A program made the position numbers and the translations under genes. The notes under the pieces were generated by a model. The model saw only the letters and a list, made by a program, of their open reading frames with translations, had not been told where the DNA came from and made no database searches. From CAMEON01 sp963643175 (GTDB taxonomy: Bacteria > Bacillota > Clostridia > Oscillospirales > CAG-272): a stretch of 37,435 bases of DNA. Location of the stretch: NCBI GenBank assembly GCA_963643175.1, contig CAVIJF010000017.1, forward strand, positions 1-37,435, written 5' to 3'. Position 1 is the stretch's first letter, and every line of letters begins with the position of its first letter. This document shows, piece after piece, positions 7,030 to 14,604 of the stretch.

Positions 7030-7824
7030 ATGGATGTCCTGCAGGAAATCGCCCGTCTGCGAACAGGTGAGAAGATTCAGGCAGTTTTTTTCATGGCTGC
7101 ATTCGTGTTCATGGTATTCTCCGGCATCGGATGGGTGCTGGAACTGTTCTTTCGGCGCTTCGTGTCGGCAAAAAAATGGGTGAACCCCGGTTTCCTCAAA
7201 GGTCCCTGCCTGCCGATTTACGGCACAGGCGTCGTGGTCATGACAGCCTACGTCCTGCTCATGTCCGCACTGAAGGACGCTTTCCCCACCCGCTGGCTGT
7301 TTGATGTAACCGTCATTGTGGGCAGCGGTCTGCTCATGACCCTGATTGAACTGATCGGCGGACTGATTTTCATCGAGGGAATGCACGTCCGGCTCTGGGA
7401 TTACAGCGACTCGCCGGGCAATTTCCGCGGCATCATCTGCCCCACCTTCTCGCTCATCTGGACGGCGGCGGGGGCGGCGTTCTACTACCTGCTCTTTGAT
7501 CCCATCGTCCTCATGGCAACACGTTTCATTACGCTGGACTGGTTTTCGCTGGCAGTGTTTCTCATGGGAATGTACTACGGCGTGTTCGTCATCGACTTCT
7601 GTGTTTCCGTCCAGCTGCTCCGCAAAATCAAAGCCGCCGCAGAGGAAAGCCAGCTTATCCTCAAGTGGGAAAACCTCAAGCTGCACGTGCAGGAGGAACT
7701 GCGCCGCAAACAGATCAAGCCGCGCTTCCTCGCGCCGTTCCAGTCCGGCACACCCCTGCGGGAGAGCATCCGTGTCTATGTCCGGGAACAGGGCGAAAAG
7801 CTGGAGAAGCTCAGGAAGAAGTAA
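7030..7824 (+). CDS. CmpB-like multi-pass membrane protein (putative ABC permease family)
   Basis: A 264-residue integral membrane protein of the PF06541 type (ABC_trans_CmpB, usually annotated 'putative ABC transporter permease'). The family hallmarks are GWVLELFFRRF near residues 37-47 and NPGFLKGPCLPIYGTG near 56-71; about five or six hydrophobic segments follow, and the last 75 residues are charged and cytosolic, rich in Lys, Glu and Arg. AGGAGGAA before the ATG fixes the start. No ATPase gene is near, so a transport role through ABC coupling is unproven. It shares a promoter with the potassium importer KtrB/KtrA 27 bases downstream, which suggests a link to ion or envelope balance. Confidence 0.8.
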   Translation: MDVLQEIARLRTGEKIQAVFFMAAFVFMVFSGIGWVLELFFRRFVSAKKWVNPGFLKGPCLPIYGTGVVVMTAYVLLMSALKDAFPTRWLFDVTVIVGSGLLMTLIELIGGLIFIEGMHVRLWDYSDSPGNFRGIICPTFSLIWTAAGAAFYYLLFDPIVLMATRFITLDWFSLAVFLMGMYYGVFVIDFCVSVQLLRKIKAAAEESQLILKWENLKLHVQEELRRKQIKPRFLAPFQSGTPLRESIRVYVREQGEKLEKLRKK

Positions 7825-7851
7825 CCGGAAAGGAAGTCTGACAGATATACT

Positions 7852-9156
7852 ATGGTAGCTTTTCTCAAACGGCAGCCGCCCGCGCGCATTATTGCCATGG
7901 GCTTTGCCACGGTCATTCTGCTCGGATCGGGACTGCTCATGCTGCCGTGCAGCATCCGGGACGGCGTGACACTGCGCTATATTGACGCCCTGTATACCTC
8001 AACCAGCGCGGTGTGCGTCACGGGACTGATTGCCGCCGATGCGGGCGATACCTTCACGCTGTTCGGACAGATCGTTCTGATGCTGCTGATTCAGGTCGGC
8101 GGACTGGGCGTGACCGCCGTCGGAGCCGGCGTCATCCTGCTCATGGGACGCAAAATGAACCTGCGCGGGCGCAACCTCATACAGGAGGCAAGCAATCTGG
8201 AATCCGGACGCGGCGCGGTGCGCTTTGTCCGCAGCGTGTTCCTGACAACGCTGATTATTGAACTGTGCGGCGCCGTGCTGAGTTTCATTACCTTCGTGCA
8301 GCGCTATTCCGTGCCGCACGCCATCTGGCTGAGCGTGTTCCATTCGGTGGCGGCGTTCAACAACTCCGGCTTTGACGTGCTCGGCGGCGGGCAGAACCTC
8401 ATCCCCTATCAGGACGATGTGCTGCTCAACCTGACGACCTGCGCCCTGATTTTCTTCGGCGGCATCGGCTTTCTGGTCATCCGCGAGATGGTCGCCAACC
8501 GGTGGCACTGGAAACGCTACTCCATGCACGCACGGGTGGTTCTGTCGGTCAGCGCCGTCCTGACCGTGGCGGGCACCCTGCTCGTCAAGCTGACCGAGCG
8601 CGGAAACATCACGTGGCTGGGCGCATTTTTCGCCAGCGTGACTGCCCGCACAGCCGGATTCTCCACCTTCCCCTTCGCCGGGTTCTCCAACGCCGGACTG
8701 CTGGTCATGATTGTGCTGATGTACATCGGTGCCTCTCCCGGATCCACCGGCGGCGGCATCAAGACCAGCACCTTCTTCGTGCTGCTGCAGGGCATACATG
8801 GGGCGGCATCCGGTCGGAGCGAGAAGGCTTTCCACTACGCCATCTCCAAGGAAACCTTCCGCAAGGCGGCTGTCATCGCCCTGCTGGCGTTGGCGGCGAT
8901 TACGGTGTCCAGTACGGCTGTGGCAATGCTGGACCCGGCAGTGCCGCTCCGGGACATCCTGTTTGAAATGGTCTCCGCCTTCGGCACGGTAGGACTTTCC
9001 ACCGGCATCACCGCCGGGCTGTCGGTCGGCTCCAAGCTGGTCTCCATCCTGATGATGTTCACCGGGCGGCTGGGACCGCTGACCATTGCATCGCTCTGGC
9101 ACTTCAACCGCATTGAGCGCATCAGCTACCCAGAGGGCAACATTTCCGTCGGGTAA
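7852..9156 (+). CDS. ktrB: Potassium uptake channel subunit KtrB/TrkH
   Basis: A 434-residue membrane protein of the Trk/Ktr/HKT superfamily, the potassium (often sodium-coupled) translocating subunit. All four pore-loop regions with their filter glycines can be seen: TSAVCVTGL, AFNNSGF, TARTAGFST and AFGTVGLSTG. IGASPGSTGGGIK, typical of KtrB, lies between the third and fourth. The length suits KtrB rather than the longer TrkH. An AAGGAAG ribosome site sits unusually far (about 15 bases) from the ATG, so initiation may be modest or coupled to the upstream gene. Its regulatory partner KtrA follows. Confidence 0.94.
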   Translation: MVAFLKRQPPARIIAMGFATVILLGSGLLMLPCSIRDGVTLRYIDALYTSTSAVCVTGLIAADAGDTFTLFGQIVLMLLIQVGGLGVTAVGAGVILLMGRKMNLRGRNLIQEASNLESGRGAVRFVRSVFLTTLIIELCGAVLSFITFVQRYSVPHAIWLSVFHSVAAFNNSGFDVLGGGQNLIPYQDDVLLNLTTCALIFFGGIGFLVIREMVANRWHWKRYSMHARVVLSVSAVLTVAGTLLVKLTERGNITWLGAFFASVTARTAGFSTFPFAGFSNAGLLVMIVLMYIGASPGSTGGGIKTSTFFVLLQGIHGAASGRSEKAFHYAISKETFRKAAVIALLALAAITVSSTAVAMLDPAVPLRDILFEMVSAFGTVGLSTGITAGLSVGSKLVSILMMFTGRLGPLTIASLWHFNRIERISYPEGNISVG

Positions 9157-9213
9157 GGAACCGGGAATTCCGGAAGGAAGCCCGCAATACAGATTTTGGA
9201 AGAGGGAATACAT

Positions 9214-9891
9214 ATGGCACGTAAACAGAAAGCCGGAAAAACCATCTACGGCATTATCGGCATGGGGCGCTTCGGATTGGCGCTGGCGCAGGAACTGCAC
9301 GCCTCCGGCGCCGATCTCATCGTTGTGGACAAGGACGAGGAAAAAATCAACACGGCGCGTGAGCTGACCGAAAACGCCTTCATCGTGCGCAATCTGGAAA
9401 AGAAAACCCTGCTGGATGCAGGGATGGGCAACTGCGACGTGGCGGTGGTCGGTATCGGTGAGCATATCGACACCTCCATTCTGACCACGCTGACGCTGGT
9501 TTCCATGGGCATTCCCAAGGTGATTGCCAAAGCGACCAGCACCGAGCACGGGCTGATTCTGGAGAAGCTGGGCGCCGAGGTTGTCTATCCGGAGCGCGAC
9601 ATGGCAATCCGGCTTGCGCACCGGCTGGAGACTTCGCAGGCGCTGGATTTTGTCCAGCTCAGCGAAAAAATCAACATTTCCAAGTTTGCCCTGCCCGCAC
9701 AGGCAGTCGGGCAGACGGTTGTGGAGGTCAATCTGCGCAACCGCTTCGGGCTGAACATCATTGCCATTGAGAACGGCGGTGTAGTTGAGGAGGCTGTACG
9801 TCCCGACTACACCTTCCGCCCCGGGGATATTCTCTATCTGTCCGGCAGCAAGGAAGGGTTCGGCAAGTTGGCGGCGTGGGTCAACGGATAA
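9214..9891 (+). CDS. ktrA: Potassium uptake regulatory subunit KtrA/TrkA
   Basis: A 225-residue cytosolic RCK protein that gates KtrB. The N-terminal Rossmann domain carries YGIIGMGRFG (about residues 12-21) and the acidic residues of IVVDKDEEK for nucleotide (ATP/ADP or NAD) binding; the C-terminal RCK_C domain runs from about 140 to 225 and ends with FRPGDILYLSGS. The ATG at 9214 has GAAGAGGG about 9 bases upstream and starts at the family's usual N-terminus; an upstream in-frame TTG at 9196 is less likely. Single RCK_N plus RCK_C matches KtrA rather than the tandem TrkA of enterobacteria. KtrA octamers form a ring under the KtrB dimer. Confidence 0.94.
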   Translation: MARKQKAGKTIYGIIGMGRFGLALAQELHASGADLIVVDKDEEKINTARELTENAFIVRNLEKKTLLDAGMGNCDVAVVGIGEHIDTSILTTLTLVSMGIPKVIAKATSTEHGLILEKLGAEVVYPERDMAIRLAHRLETSQALDFVQLSEKINISKFALPAQAVGQTVVEVNLRNRFGLNIIAIENGGVVEEAVRPDYTFRPGDILYLSGSKEGFGKLAAWVNG

Positions 9892-9902
9892 CGGGATTGC
9901 AC

Positions 9903-9941
9903 GGGGGTGCAGGGGGTTCTTCCCCCTGCATCCCCGCTTTT
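9903..9941 (+). terminator. Terminator after ktrA
   Basis: A 14-bp stem with one G-T pair, left arm 9903-9916 and right arm 9922-9935 around TTCTT, is followed by GC and TTTT. It begins 11 bases after the ktrA stop codon. Confidence 0.8.
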
Positions 9942-9982
9942 GCGCGCCGGGCACTCCCCGCCGGTACCGGCAACCTCCCGGC

Positions 9983-10258
9983 AACGTCACCATTTCCAAT
10001 ATCGTCATCGGCGAACTGGTCGCCGTGCTGTCCGCAACCAAAACCGCCCTGTCCGAGAGCTACGCCGCAGATGACATCCTGACCTACGTCATCAGCCTCG
10101 TCAGCAGCGGTCCGGCACCCTATATCGGGCTGACCCTGACCGACGACCTCGGCGCATACACCTACGGCACCGGCACACTGACCCCGCTGACCTACGTGGA
10201 CGGTTCCCAGCGGTACTTCGTGAACGGCGTGCTGCAGGCAACGCCCGCGCCGCCGCCC
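9983..10258 (+). pseudogene. Fragment of a DUF11-type repeat surface protein
   Basis: One reading frame here gives about 92 residues with the clear look of the DUF11-like repeat of Clostridia surface proteins: NVTISNIVIGELVAVLSATK, then DILTYVISLVSSG, LTLTDDLGAYTYGTGTLTPL and YVDGSQRYFVNGVLQATP. There is no start codon or ribosome site near its left end, and the match stops abruptly in a Pro-rich stretch after VLQATP, where intact proteins go on with several more repeats. It is best read as an internal remnant of a once longer gene. The frame stays open into the next gene, which is probably accidental. Confidence 0.7.
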
Positions 10259-10282
10259 CACGGCGTTTTTTCTCCCATAACC

Positions 10283-10312
10283 TTGACAAGGCACGCCGGC
10301 CTGTGCTATACT
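10283..10312 (+). promoter_or_regulatory. Promoter of the SLOG-hydrolase-mutY operon
   Basis: TTGACA (10283-10288), an 18-base spacer and TATACT (10307-10312) form a good vegetative promoter. It drives a leader of about 108 bases that includes a hexanucleotide repeat. Confidence 0.82.
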
Positions 10313-10338
10313 GTACCCACAAACAGTGCCCGTCCGGC

Positions 10339-10374
10339 ACGGAGACAGATACGGACACAGACACGGATACAGAT
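10339..10374 (+). repeat. Six-copy hexanucleotide repeat in the leader
   Basis: Six tandem units of the form ACRGAN (ACGGAG, ACAGAT, ACGGAC, ACAGAC, ACGGAT, ACAGAT) lie between the promoter and the SLOG gene. They alternate ACGGAN and ACAGAN, so the pattern can also be read as a 12-base unit repeated three times. It is untranslated in the assigned gene model. Confidence 0.8.
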
Positions 10375-10426
10375 GGAGCCGCCGCATATGCCGGCGGTGC
10401 CCGGAAAAGCGGGGGAGGAAAAGACC

Positions 10427-10930
10427 ATGACAGAGAAGGACACAGGCGCGCTGACCGTGTGCTTTACGGGACACAGACATATGGAACGGAATCAGGCACT
10501 GCGCCTGCCTGCCCTGCTGGATACCGTAATCCGGGAACTGTACCGCCGCGGAGCGCGCGTATTCCGCGCGGGCGGCGCACAGGGCTTCGATACCGTGGCG
10601 GCACTCAAGGTGCTGGAACTGCGCGAACAGCTGCCGGGACTGCGGCTGGAGTTGGTTCTCCCCTGCCGCGACCAGACCGCCGGATGGGACGACGCCGGCA
10701 TCCGCACATACCGGTACATTTACCGCAACGCGGATGCGAGCCGGTTCCTCTTCGACCGCTACATAGACGGCTGTATGCTGGAACGCGACCGGCGCCTCGT
10801 CGAGGGGAGCGACATATGCGTTGCCTTCTGCACACGCAGCCGGGGCGGGACAGCCTATACCTGCGCCTGCGCCCTGCGCGCCGGACTGGAGCTTATCAAC
10901 CTGTACGAACGGATGAAGGAAACGATATAA
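10427..10930 (+). CDS. SLOG-fold protein, DUF1273/YpsA-like
   Basis: A 167-residue cytosolic protein of the SLOG (SMF/DprA-LOG) superfamily. The hallmarks are CFTGHRHM near residue 10, the nucleotide-loop GGAQGFDT near 45-52, and RSRGGTAYT near 139-147; between them CMLERDRRLVEGSDICVAF matches YpsA-type proteins. Such folds bind nucleotides or nucleotide-derived ligands; YpsA of Bacillus and Staphylococcus affects cell division, but the ligand is unknown. GGGGAGG lies 8 bases before the ATG. It is the first gene of a unit with a serine hydrolase and mutY. The frame is open far upstream through the DUF11 remnant, but homology starts only here. Confidence 0.82.
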   Translation: MTEKDTGALTVCFTGHRHMERNQALRLPALLDTVIRELYRRGARVFRAGGAQGFDTVAALKVLELREQLPGLRLELVLPCRDQTAGWDDAGIRTYRYIYRNADASRFLFDRYIDGCMLERDRRLVEGSDICVAFCTRSRGGTAYTCACALRAGLELINLYERMKETI

Positions 10931-10947
10931 ACGGAGGGAAAATATCC

Positions 10948-11853
10948 ATGACGGATTTCATGAAAGCCATGACGGATGAGGTCGCCGCACAGGGCGGCGA
11001 GGGCTGCTACTACACGGTGGTGACGCTGGAGCCGCCGCAGGAGGGCGATACGCTGTACCATATGGAACGGACGGACTTCCGCCCCGGCAACCCGGCGCAC
11101 GACTGCTATTCGGTCGCCAAGAGCGTGGCGGTCACGGCGGCGGGACTGCTGTATGACCGGGGATTGCTCCGCATGGAGGATACGCTGGATCGCTTCCTGT
11201 CCGGCTTCCTGACCGAGGGCACCGACCCGCGCTGGGGCAGACTGACGGTGGATCAGCTGTTGCGCCACCGGACAGGCGCCGCCTCCGGCACCGACTTTGA
11301 CCTGACCAACGCGCACCTGTGGAAGGATCCGGAATGGCTGCACACGCTGTTCGCCGCTCCCATCACGCAGACGCCGGGTAAGGAGTTCGTGTACTCCGAC
11401 GGGAACTACTATATTCTGGGGCGCATCGTGGAGGAGCTGCTCGGCATGGATCTGGAACTGCTGCTCCAGCGCGAGGTGTTCGTGCCGCTGGGATTCCATG
11501 TCAATGCGTGGAGCCGCGACGTGAACGGGCACACTGTCGGCGGGACGGGACTGTACCTGCGCACCGAGGATATGGCGAAAATCGGCTGGCTGTACCTCAA
11601 CCGGGGTATGTGGGGCGACCGCCGCATCTTCTCGGAGGAGTGGGCGGATATTTTCCTGCACGCGCCGGTGGATGAAATCCGGTACGGCTACGCAACGACA
11701 GAGGCGACCGCCGACCTGTACCTGACCGGCGGAATGTACAATCAGGGCATGGACTTCGATCTGCGCACGCGGCGGGTCGTGGCATGGCACGCCTTCGATG
11801 AGCAGGGCAGGTTCCCGGGGCTGTCGCAGGCATTCATGCGCTACTGCCGCTGA
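10948..11853 (+). CDS. Serine hydrolase of the class C beta-lactamase family
   Basis: A 301-residue penicillin-binding-protein-like or esterase-like serine hydrolase (Beta-lactamase, PF00144; COG1680 type). The catalytic SxxK is YSVAKSVAV with Ser55 and Lys58; a Tyr motif, FVYSDGNYYILG, lies near 150, and GGTGLYLRTEDMAKIGWLYL near 190-210 is typical of the family. The usual C-terminal HGG/KTG box appears as LTGGMYNQG, with no His or Lys directly before the glycines. No signal peptide is visible, so the protein is predicted to be cytosolic, unlike secreted beta-lactamases. GGAGGG precedes the ATG. Substrate unknown; antibiotic hydrolysis is not implied. Confidence 0.85.
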   Translation: MTDFMKAMTDEVAAQGGEGCYYTVVTLEPPQEGDTLYHMERTDFRPGNPAHDCYSVAKSVAVTAAGLLYDRGLLRMEDTLDRFLSGFLTEGTDPRWGRLTVDQLLRHRTGAASGTDFDLTNAHLWKDPEWLHTLFAAPITQTPGKEFVYSDGNYYILGRIVEELLGMDLELLLQREVFVPLGFHVNAWSRDVNGHTVGGTGLYLRTEDMAKIGWLYLNRGMWGDRRIFSEEWADIFLHAPVDEIRYGYATTEATADLYLTGGMYNQGMDFDLRTRRVVAWHAFDEQGRFPGLSQAFMRYCR

Positions 11854-11864
11854 GGCGGGCACCC

Positions 11865-12998
11865 ATGAACTACCCGTTTCCCGCTGAGGCGGTTCCGCTG
11901 CTGCTGGACTGGTACCGGGCAAACGCCCGTCCCCTGCCGTGGCGGGAGAACCGCAACGCCTACCGCGTGCTGGTGTCGGAGGTCATGCTCCAGCAGACGC
12001 GTGCCGAGGCGGTCAAGCCGTACTTTGCCCGCTTCCTTGCCGCCCTGCCGACGGTCGCGGCACTGGCGGCGGCAGAGGAGGACACTCTGCTCAAACTCTG
12101 GGAGGGTCTGGGGTATTACAGCCGGGTGCGCAACCTGCAGCGGACGGCGCAGCGCGTTGTGGCGGATTTCGGCGGAGTCATCCCGGCGGATGTGTCTGCC
12201 CTGCGCAGTCTGCCCGGCGTCGGGCGGTATACGGCGGGGGCGGTGGCGTCCATCGCCTATGACATCCCCGCCCCGGCGGTGGACGGCAATGTCCTGCGCG
12301 TGCTTGCCCGCCTGACCGACGACGCCACCGATATCATGCTTCCGGCGGCAAAGACCGCCGCCGAGGCGGCGCTGGCGCCCTGCATTCCCTCGCCGGGCGC
12401 GGGCGATTTCACGCAGAGCCTGATTGAATTGGGTGCGCTGGTCTGCCTGCCGGGCGAGCCGCGGTGCGGGGACTGCCCGGTGGCACTGCTTTGCCGCGCC
12501 CGCGCGGCGGGGCATACGCACGACCTGCCTGTCCGCGGTGCGGCAAAGTCCCGCCGGGTCGAGCGGCGCGCCGTGCTGATTCTCCGGCTGGGCGGGCAGG
12601 ATGCGGCACCGGTGGTCATCCGCCGCCGCCCGGCGGGACTGCTGGGCGGGCTGTATGAATTTCCCAACCTGCTCCGCGACAGTCTCCCCGGCGCGGAGGA
12701 GGACGGCATCGCCGCACGGACCGCCGCATTTCTCCGGGGGTTGGGGGCGGATCCGCTTGCCGTCCGGTCGGTCGGAACGGCGCGGCACCTGTTCACGCAC
12801 GTCGAGTGGCAGATGGAGGGCATGTGCGTCACGCTCCCGGCGGAGGCTGTCCTGCCGGCAGAATGGCTGGCGGTCAGCCCGGCGGATTTGCAGGATTTCT
12901 TCGCGCTTCCGTCAGCCTTTGCCGCGTTCCGCCCGGCGGCGGGACTTCCGGATGCCGGGTATAAAAAAACGAAAGGCAGAGGGAAAATGCAAAAATAG
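11865..12998 (+). CDS. mutY: Adenine DNA glycosylase MutY
   Basis: A 377-residue base-excision repair enzyme that removes A mispaired with 8-oxoguanine. The HhH-GPD core shows PLPWRENRNAYRVLVSEVML with catalytic Glu39, the helix-hairpin-helix LPGVGRYTAGA (about 117-127), and the catalytic Asp140 in AVDGNVLRVL. The 4Fe-4S cluster Cys set CX6CX2CX5C lies in CLPGEPRCGDCPVALLC. A C-terminal NUDIX-like domain (about 230-365), RRRPAGLLGGLYEFPN, recognises 8-oxoguanine. The gene starts 11 bases after the serine hydrolase stop, with GAGGCGGG as ribosome site, so it is co-transcribed. All parts look intact. Confidence 0.95.
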   Translation: MNYPFPAEAVPLLLDWYRANARPLPWRENRNAYRVLVSEVMLQQTRAEAVKPYFARFLAALPTVAALAAAEEDTLLKLWEGLGYYSRVRNLQRTAQRVVADFGGVIPADVSALRSLPGVGRYTAGAVASIAYDIPAPAVDGNVLRVLARLTDDATDIMLPAAKTAAEAALAPCIPSPGAGDFTQSLIELGALVCLPGEPRCGDCPVALLCRARAAGHTHDLPVRGAAKSRRVERRAVLILRLGGQDAAPVVIRRRPAGLLGGLYEFPNLLRDSLPGAEEDGIAARTAAFLRGLGADPLAVRSVGTARHLFTHVEWQMEGMCVTLPAEAVLPAEWLAVSPADLQDFFALPSAFAAFRPAAGLPDAGYKKTKGRGKMQK

Positions 12999-13029
12999 GT
13001 GCTCGCATGAGCTTCTTTATTCACAGAAT

Positions 13030-13056
13030 CCCGCGTTCATACAAGATGAACGCGGG
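13030..13056 (+). terminator. Probable terminator after mutY
   Basis: A perfect 11-bp stem, CCCGCGTTCAT (13030-13040) with ATGAACGCGGG (13046-13056), is followed by GTTGTTCTGATT. The T-run is broken by G, so termination may be partial. It separates mutY from the liv promoter. Confidence 0.65.
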
Positions 13057-13095
13057 GTTGTTCTGATTCGTGCTGAATTTTGTGAATCCCGCCTA

Positions 13096-13124
13096 TTGCA
13101 AAATGCAAGGAAACGTATTATAAT
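13096..13124 (+). promoter_or_regulatory. Promoter of the liv operon
   Basis: TTGCAA (13096-13101), a 17-base spacer and TATAAT (13119-13124) form a vegetative promoter. The leader to livJ is about 56 bases, ending in AAAGGAGATGA, a strong ribosome site. Confidence 0.82.
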
Positions 13125-13186
13125 AATGCAAATACAGGACGTCCTGAGCAGGCGCCGGTATAACGTCAAAAAGGAGATGATTTGTT

Positions 13187-14374
13187 ATGAAGAAACTTTG
13201 TTCGCTCGTGCTTGTTTTCGTGATGGTGATGGGTTGTCTGTCTATTCTGTCCGGCTGCGGATCTTCCAATGACTGGAAGACGGATGAGAACGGCCTGGTC
13301 GAACTGGTAATAGGCGGCATCGGTCCTCTGACCGGAGATTACGCCAACTACGGTACCTCGGTTCGTAACGGTGCACAGATCGCCGTCGATGAAATCAACG
13401 CCGCCAACGCCAAGGGCGTCAACGGCTTCAAGCTGGTTCTGAAGTTTGAGGATTCCGCCGGCTCCGCCGATACCGCTACCACGGCATACGGCAAGCTGGT
13501 AGACGACGGTATGAAGATATCGCTGGGTGCTGTGCTGTCCGGCGAGACCAAGGCTGTCACCGCCGCCGCCAAGGCAGACGGTATGCTGGTGCTGACGCCC
13601 TCCGGCTCCGCCGTGGACGCCATTGCCGACAACAGCTCCGCCTTCCGCATCTGCTTCTCCGACCCCTACCAGGGCAAGGCGTCCGCTGACTACATTGCGC
13701 AGTACAAGCTGGCAACCAAGGTCGCTATCTTCTACGGAAGCGACAACAACTACTGCGTCGGTCTGAAGGATACCTTCGTGGCAGAGTGCCAGGCGAAGGG
13801 ACTTGAGGTCGTGGCAACCGAAGCCTTCACCACCAGCAGCAACACCGACTTCTCGGCACAGATTGCCAAGATTGCCTCCTCCGGCGCCGATCTGGTGTTC
13901 CTGCCCATTTACGCATCCGAGGCAGCTACCTTCCTGACGCAGGCAAAGGGCAAACTGGACGGCATGAAGATGTTCGGCTGTGACGGTCTGGACGGACTGC
14001 TGACCAAGATCAACGACACCAGCGCCGCCAACGGCGTGCTGATGCTGACCCCCTTCGCGGCTGACAACCAGGATGCAGCCGTGCAGAGCTTCGTCAAGCA
14101 GTACCAGGAGAAGTACAACGCGACGCCCGACCAGTTTGCCGCCGACGGGTACGATGCGGTTTACACTGCGGTTGCCGCGCTCAAGCAGGCGAACCTGACC
14201 TCCGAGGACAAGGACAACTTCAACAGCCGGATTGTAGCCGCCATGACCAAGATTGAGGTGAGCGGCATCACCGGCAAGACCACCTGGACTGCCGATGGTG
14301 AGCCTTCCAAGGCGGCTCTGGCTATGGAGTACCGGGACGGCAAGGCTGTCCTGTTCACACCCACGGCAGAGTAA
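13187..14374 (+). CDS. livJ: Branched-chain amino acid ABC importer binding lipoprotein
   Basis: A 395-residue type I periplasmic-binding-protein fold (Peripla_BP_6, LivJ/LivK family), exported and lipid-anchored through the lipobox SILSGC with Cys24. The mature part shows LVIGGIGPLTGDYANYGTS, GAQIAVDEINA and later TPSGSAVDAI and AADGYDAVYTA, typical of Leu/Ile/Val-binding proteins; relatives also bind other amides or aromatic acids, so the exact ligand is open. It is first of five genes, and a 230-base structured spacer separates it from the permeases, an arrangement often used to make the binding protein in excess. Confidence 0.93.
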   Translation: MKKLCSLVLVFVMVMGCLSILSGCGSSNDWKTDENGLVELVIGGIGPLTGDYANYGTSVRNGAQIAVDEINAANAKGVNGFKLVLKFEDSAGSADTATTAYGKLVDDGMKISLGAVLSGETKAVTAAAKADGMLVLTPSGSAVDAIADNSSAFRICFSDPYQGKASADYIAQYKLATKVAIFYGSDNNYCVGLKDTFVAECQAKGLEVVATEAFTTSSNTDFSAQIAKIASSGADLVFLPIYASEAATFLTQAKGKLDGMKMFGCDGLDGLLTKINDTSAANGVLMLTPFAADNQDAAVQSFVKQYQEKYNATPDQFAADGYDAVYTAVAALKQANLTSEDKDNFNSRIVAAMTKIEVSGITGKTTWTADGEPSKAALAMEYRDGKAVLFTPTAE

Positions 14375-14388
14375 TTCCCTGTTGGGAA

Positions 14389-14524
14389 CCCCCCTCGATA
14401 CGCTCCGCACGCCGCATCGGCACACGCGGAGCGGCGGGGGCGACCCGTTATAGGAGAGCAGATTTTGCATACGGCCGGATATCCCCGCCGCCCGGTCGGT
14501 GAGGGTCCGGCCTTTGCTTATTTT
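14389..14524 (+). promoter_or_regulatory. Intercistronic hairpins between livJ and livH
   Basis: The first hairpin has the perfect arms CGCTCCGC (14401-14408) and GCGGAGCG (14426-14433), with an outer CCCCC/GGGGG. The second has GGCCGGA (14473-14479) with TCCGGCC (14506-14512) and a T-rich tail (TTTGCTTATTTT). They could act as a leaky terminator and as 3' protection of the livJ message, lowering the downstream transporter genes relative to the binding protein. Confidence 0.55.
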
Positions 14525-14604
14525 CCGGGGGATTCCGTCCCCCCACCCCGAGCAGGCGAACCGTTGTCCGGCGCCCGCATAAACCCGAAAGGAGTCAGCC
14601 TGTC

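Noticed and set aside
10303..10947. Upstream extension of the serine hydrolase frame, including the TDTDTD stretch
   Set aside because: The frame is open but has Arg/Pro/Gly shadow composition over the SLOG gene, and a good ribosome site sits right before the ATG at 10948. Kept only as a remark on possible fusion.
10948..11853. Antibiotic-resistance beta-lactamase
   Set aside because: Only the fold family and SxxK motif are seen; there is no signal peptide and the third motif is altered, so a resistance role is not supported.
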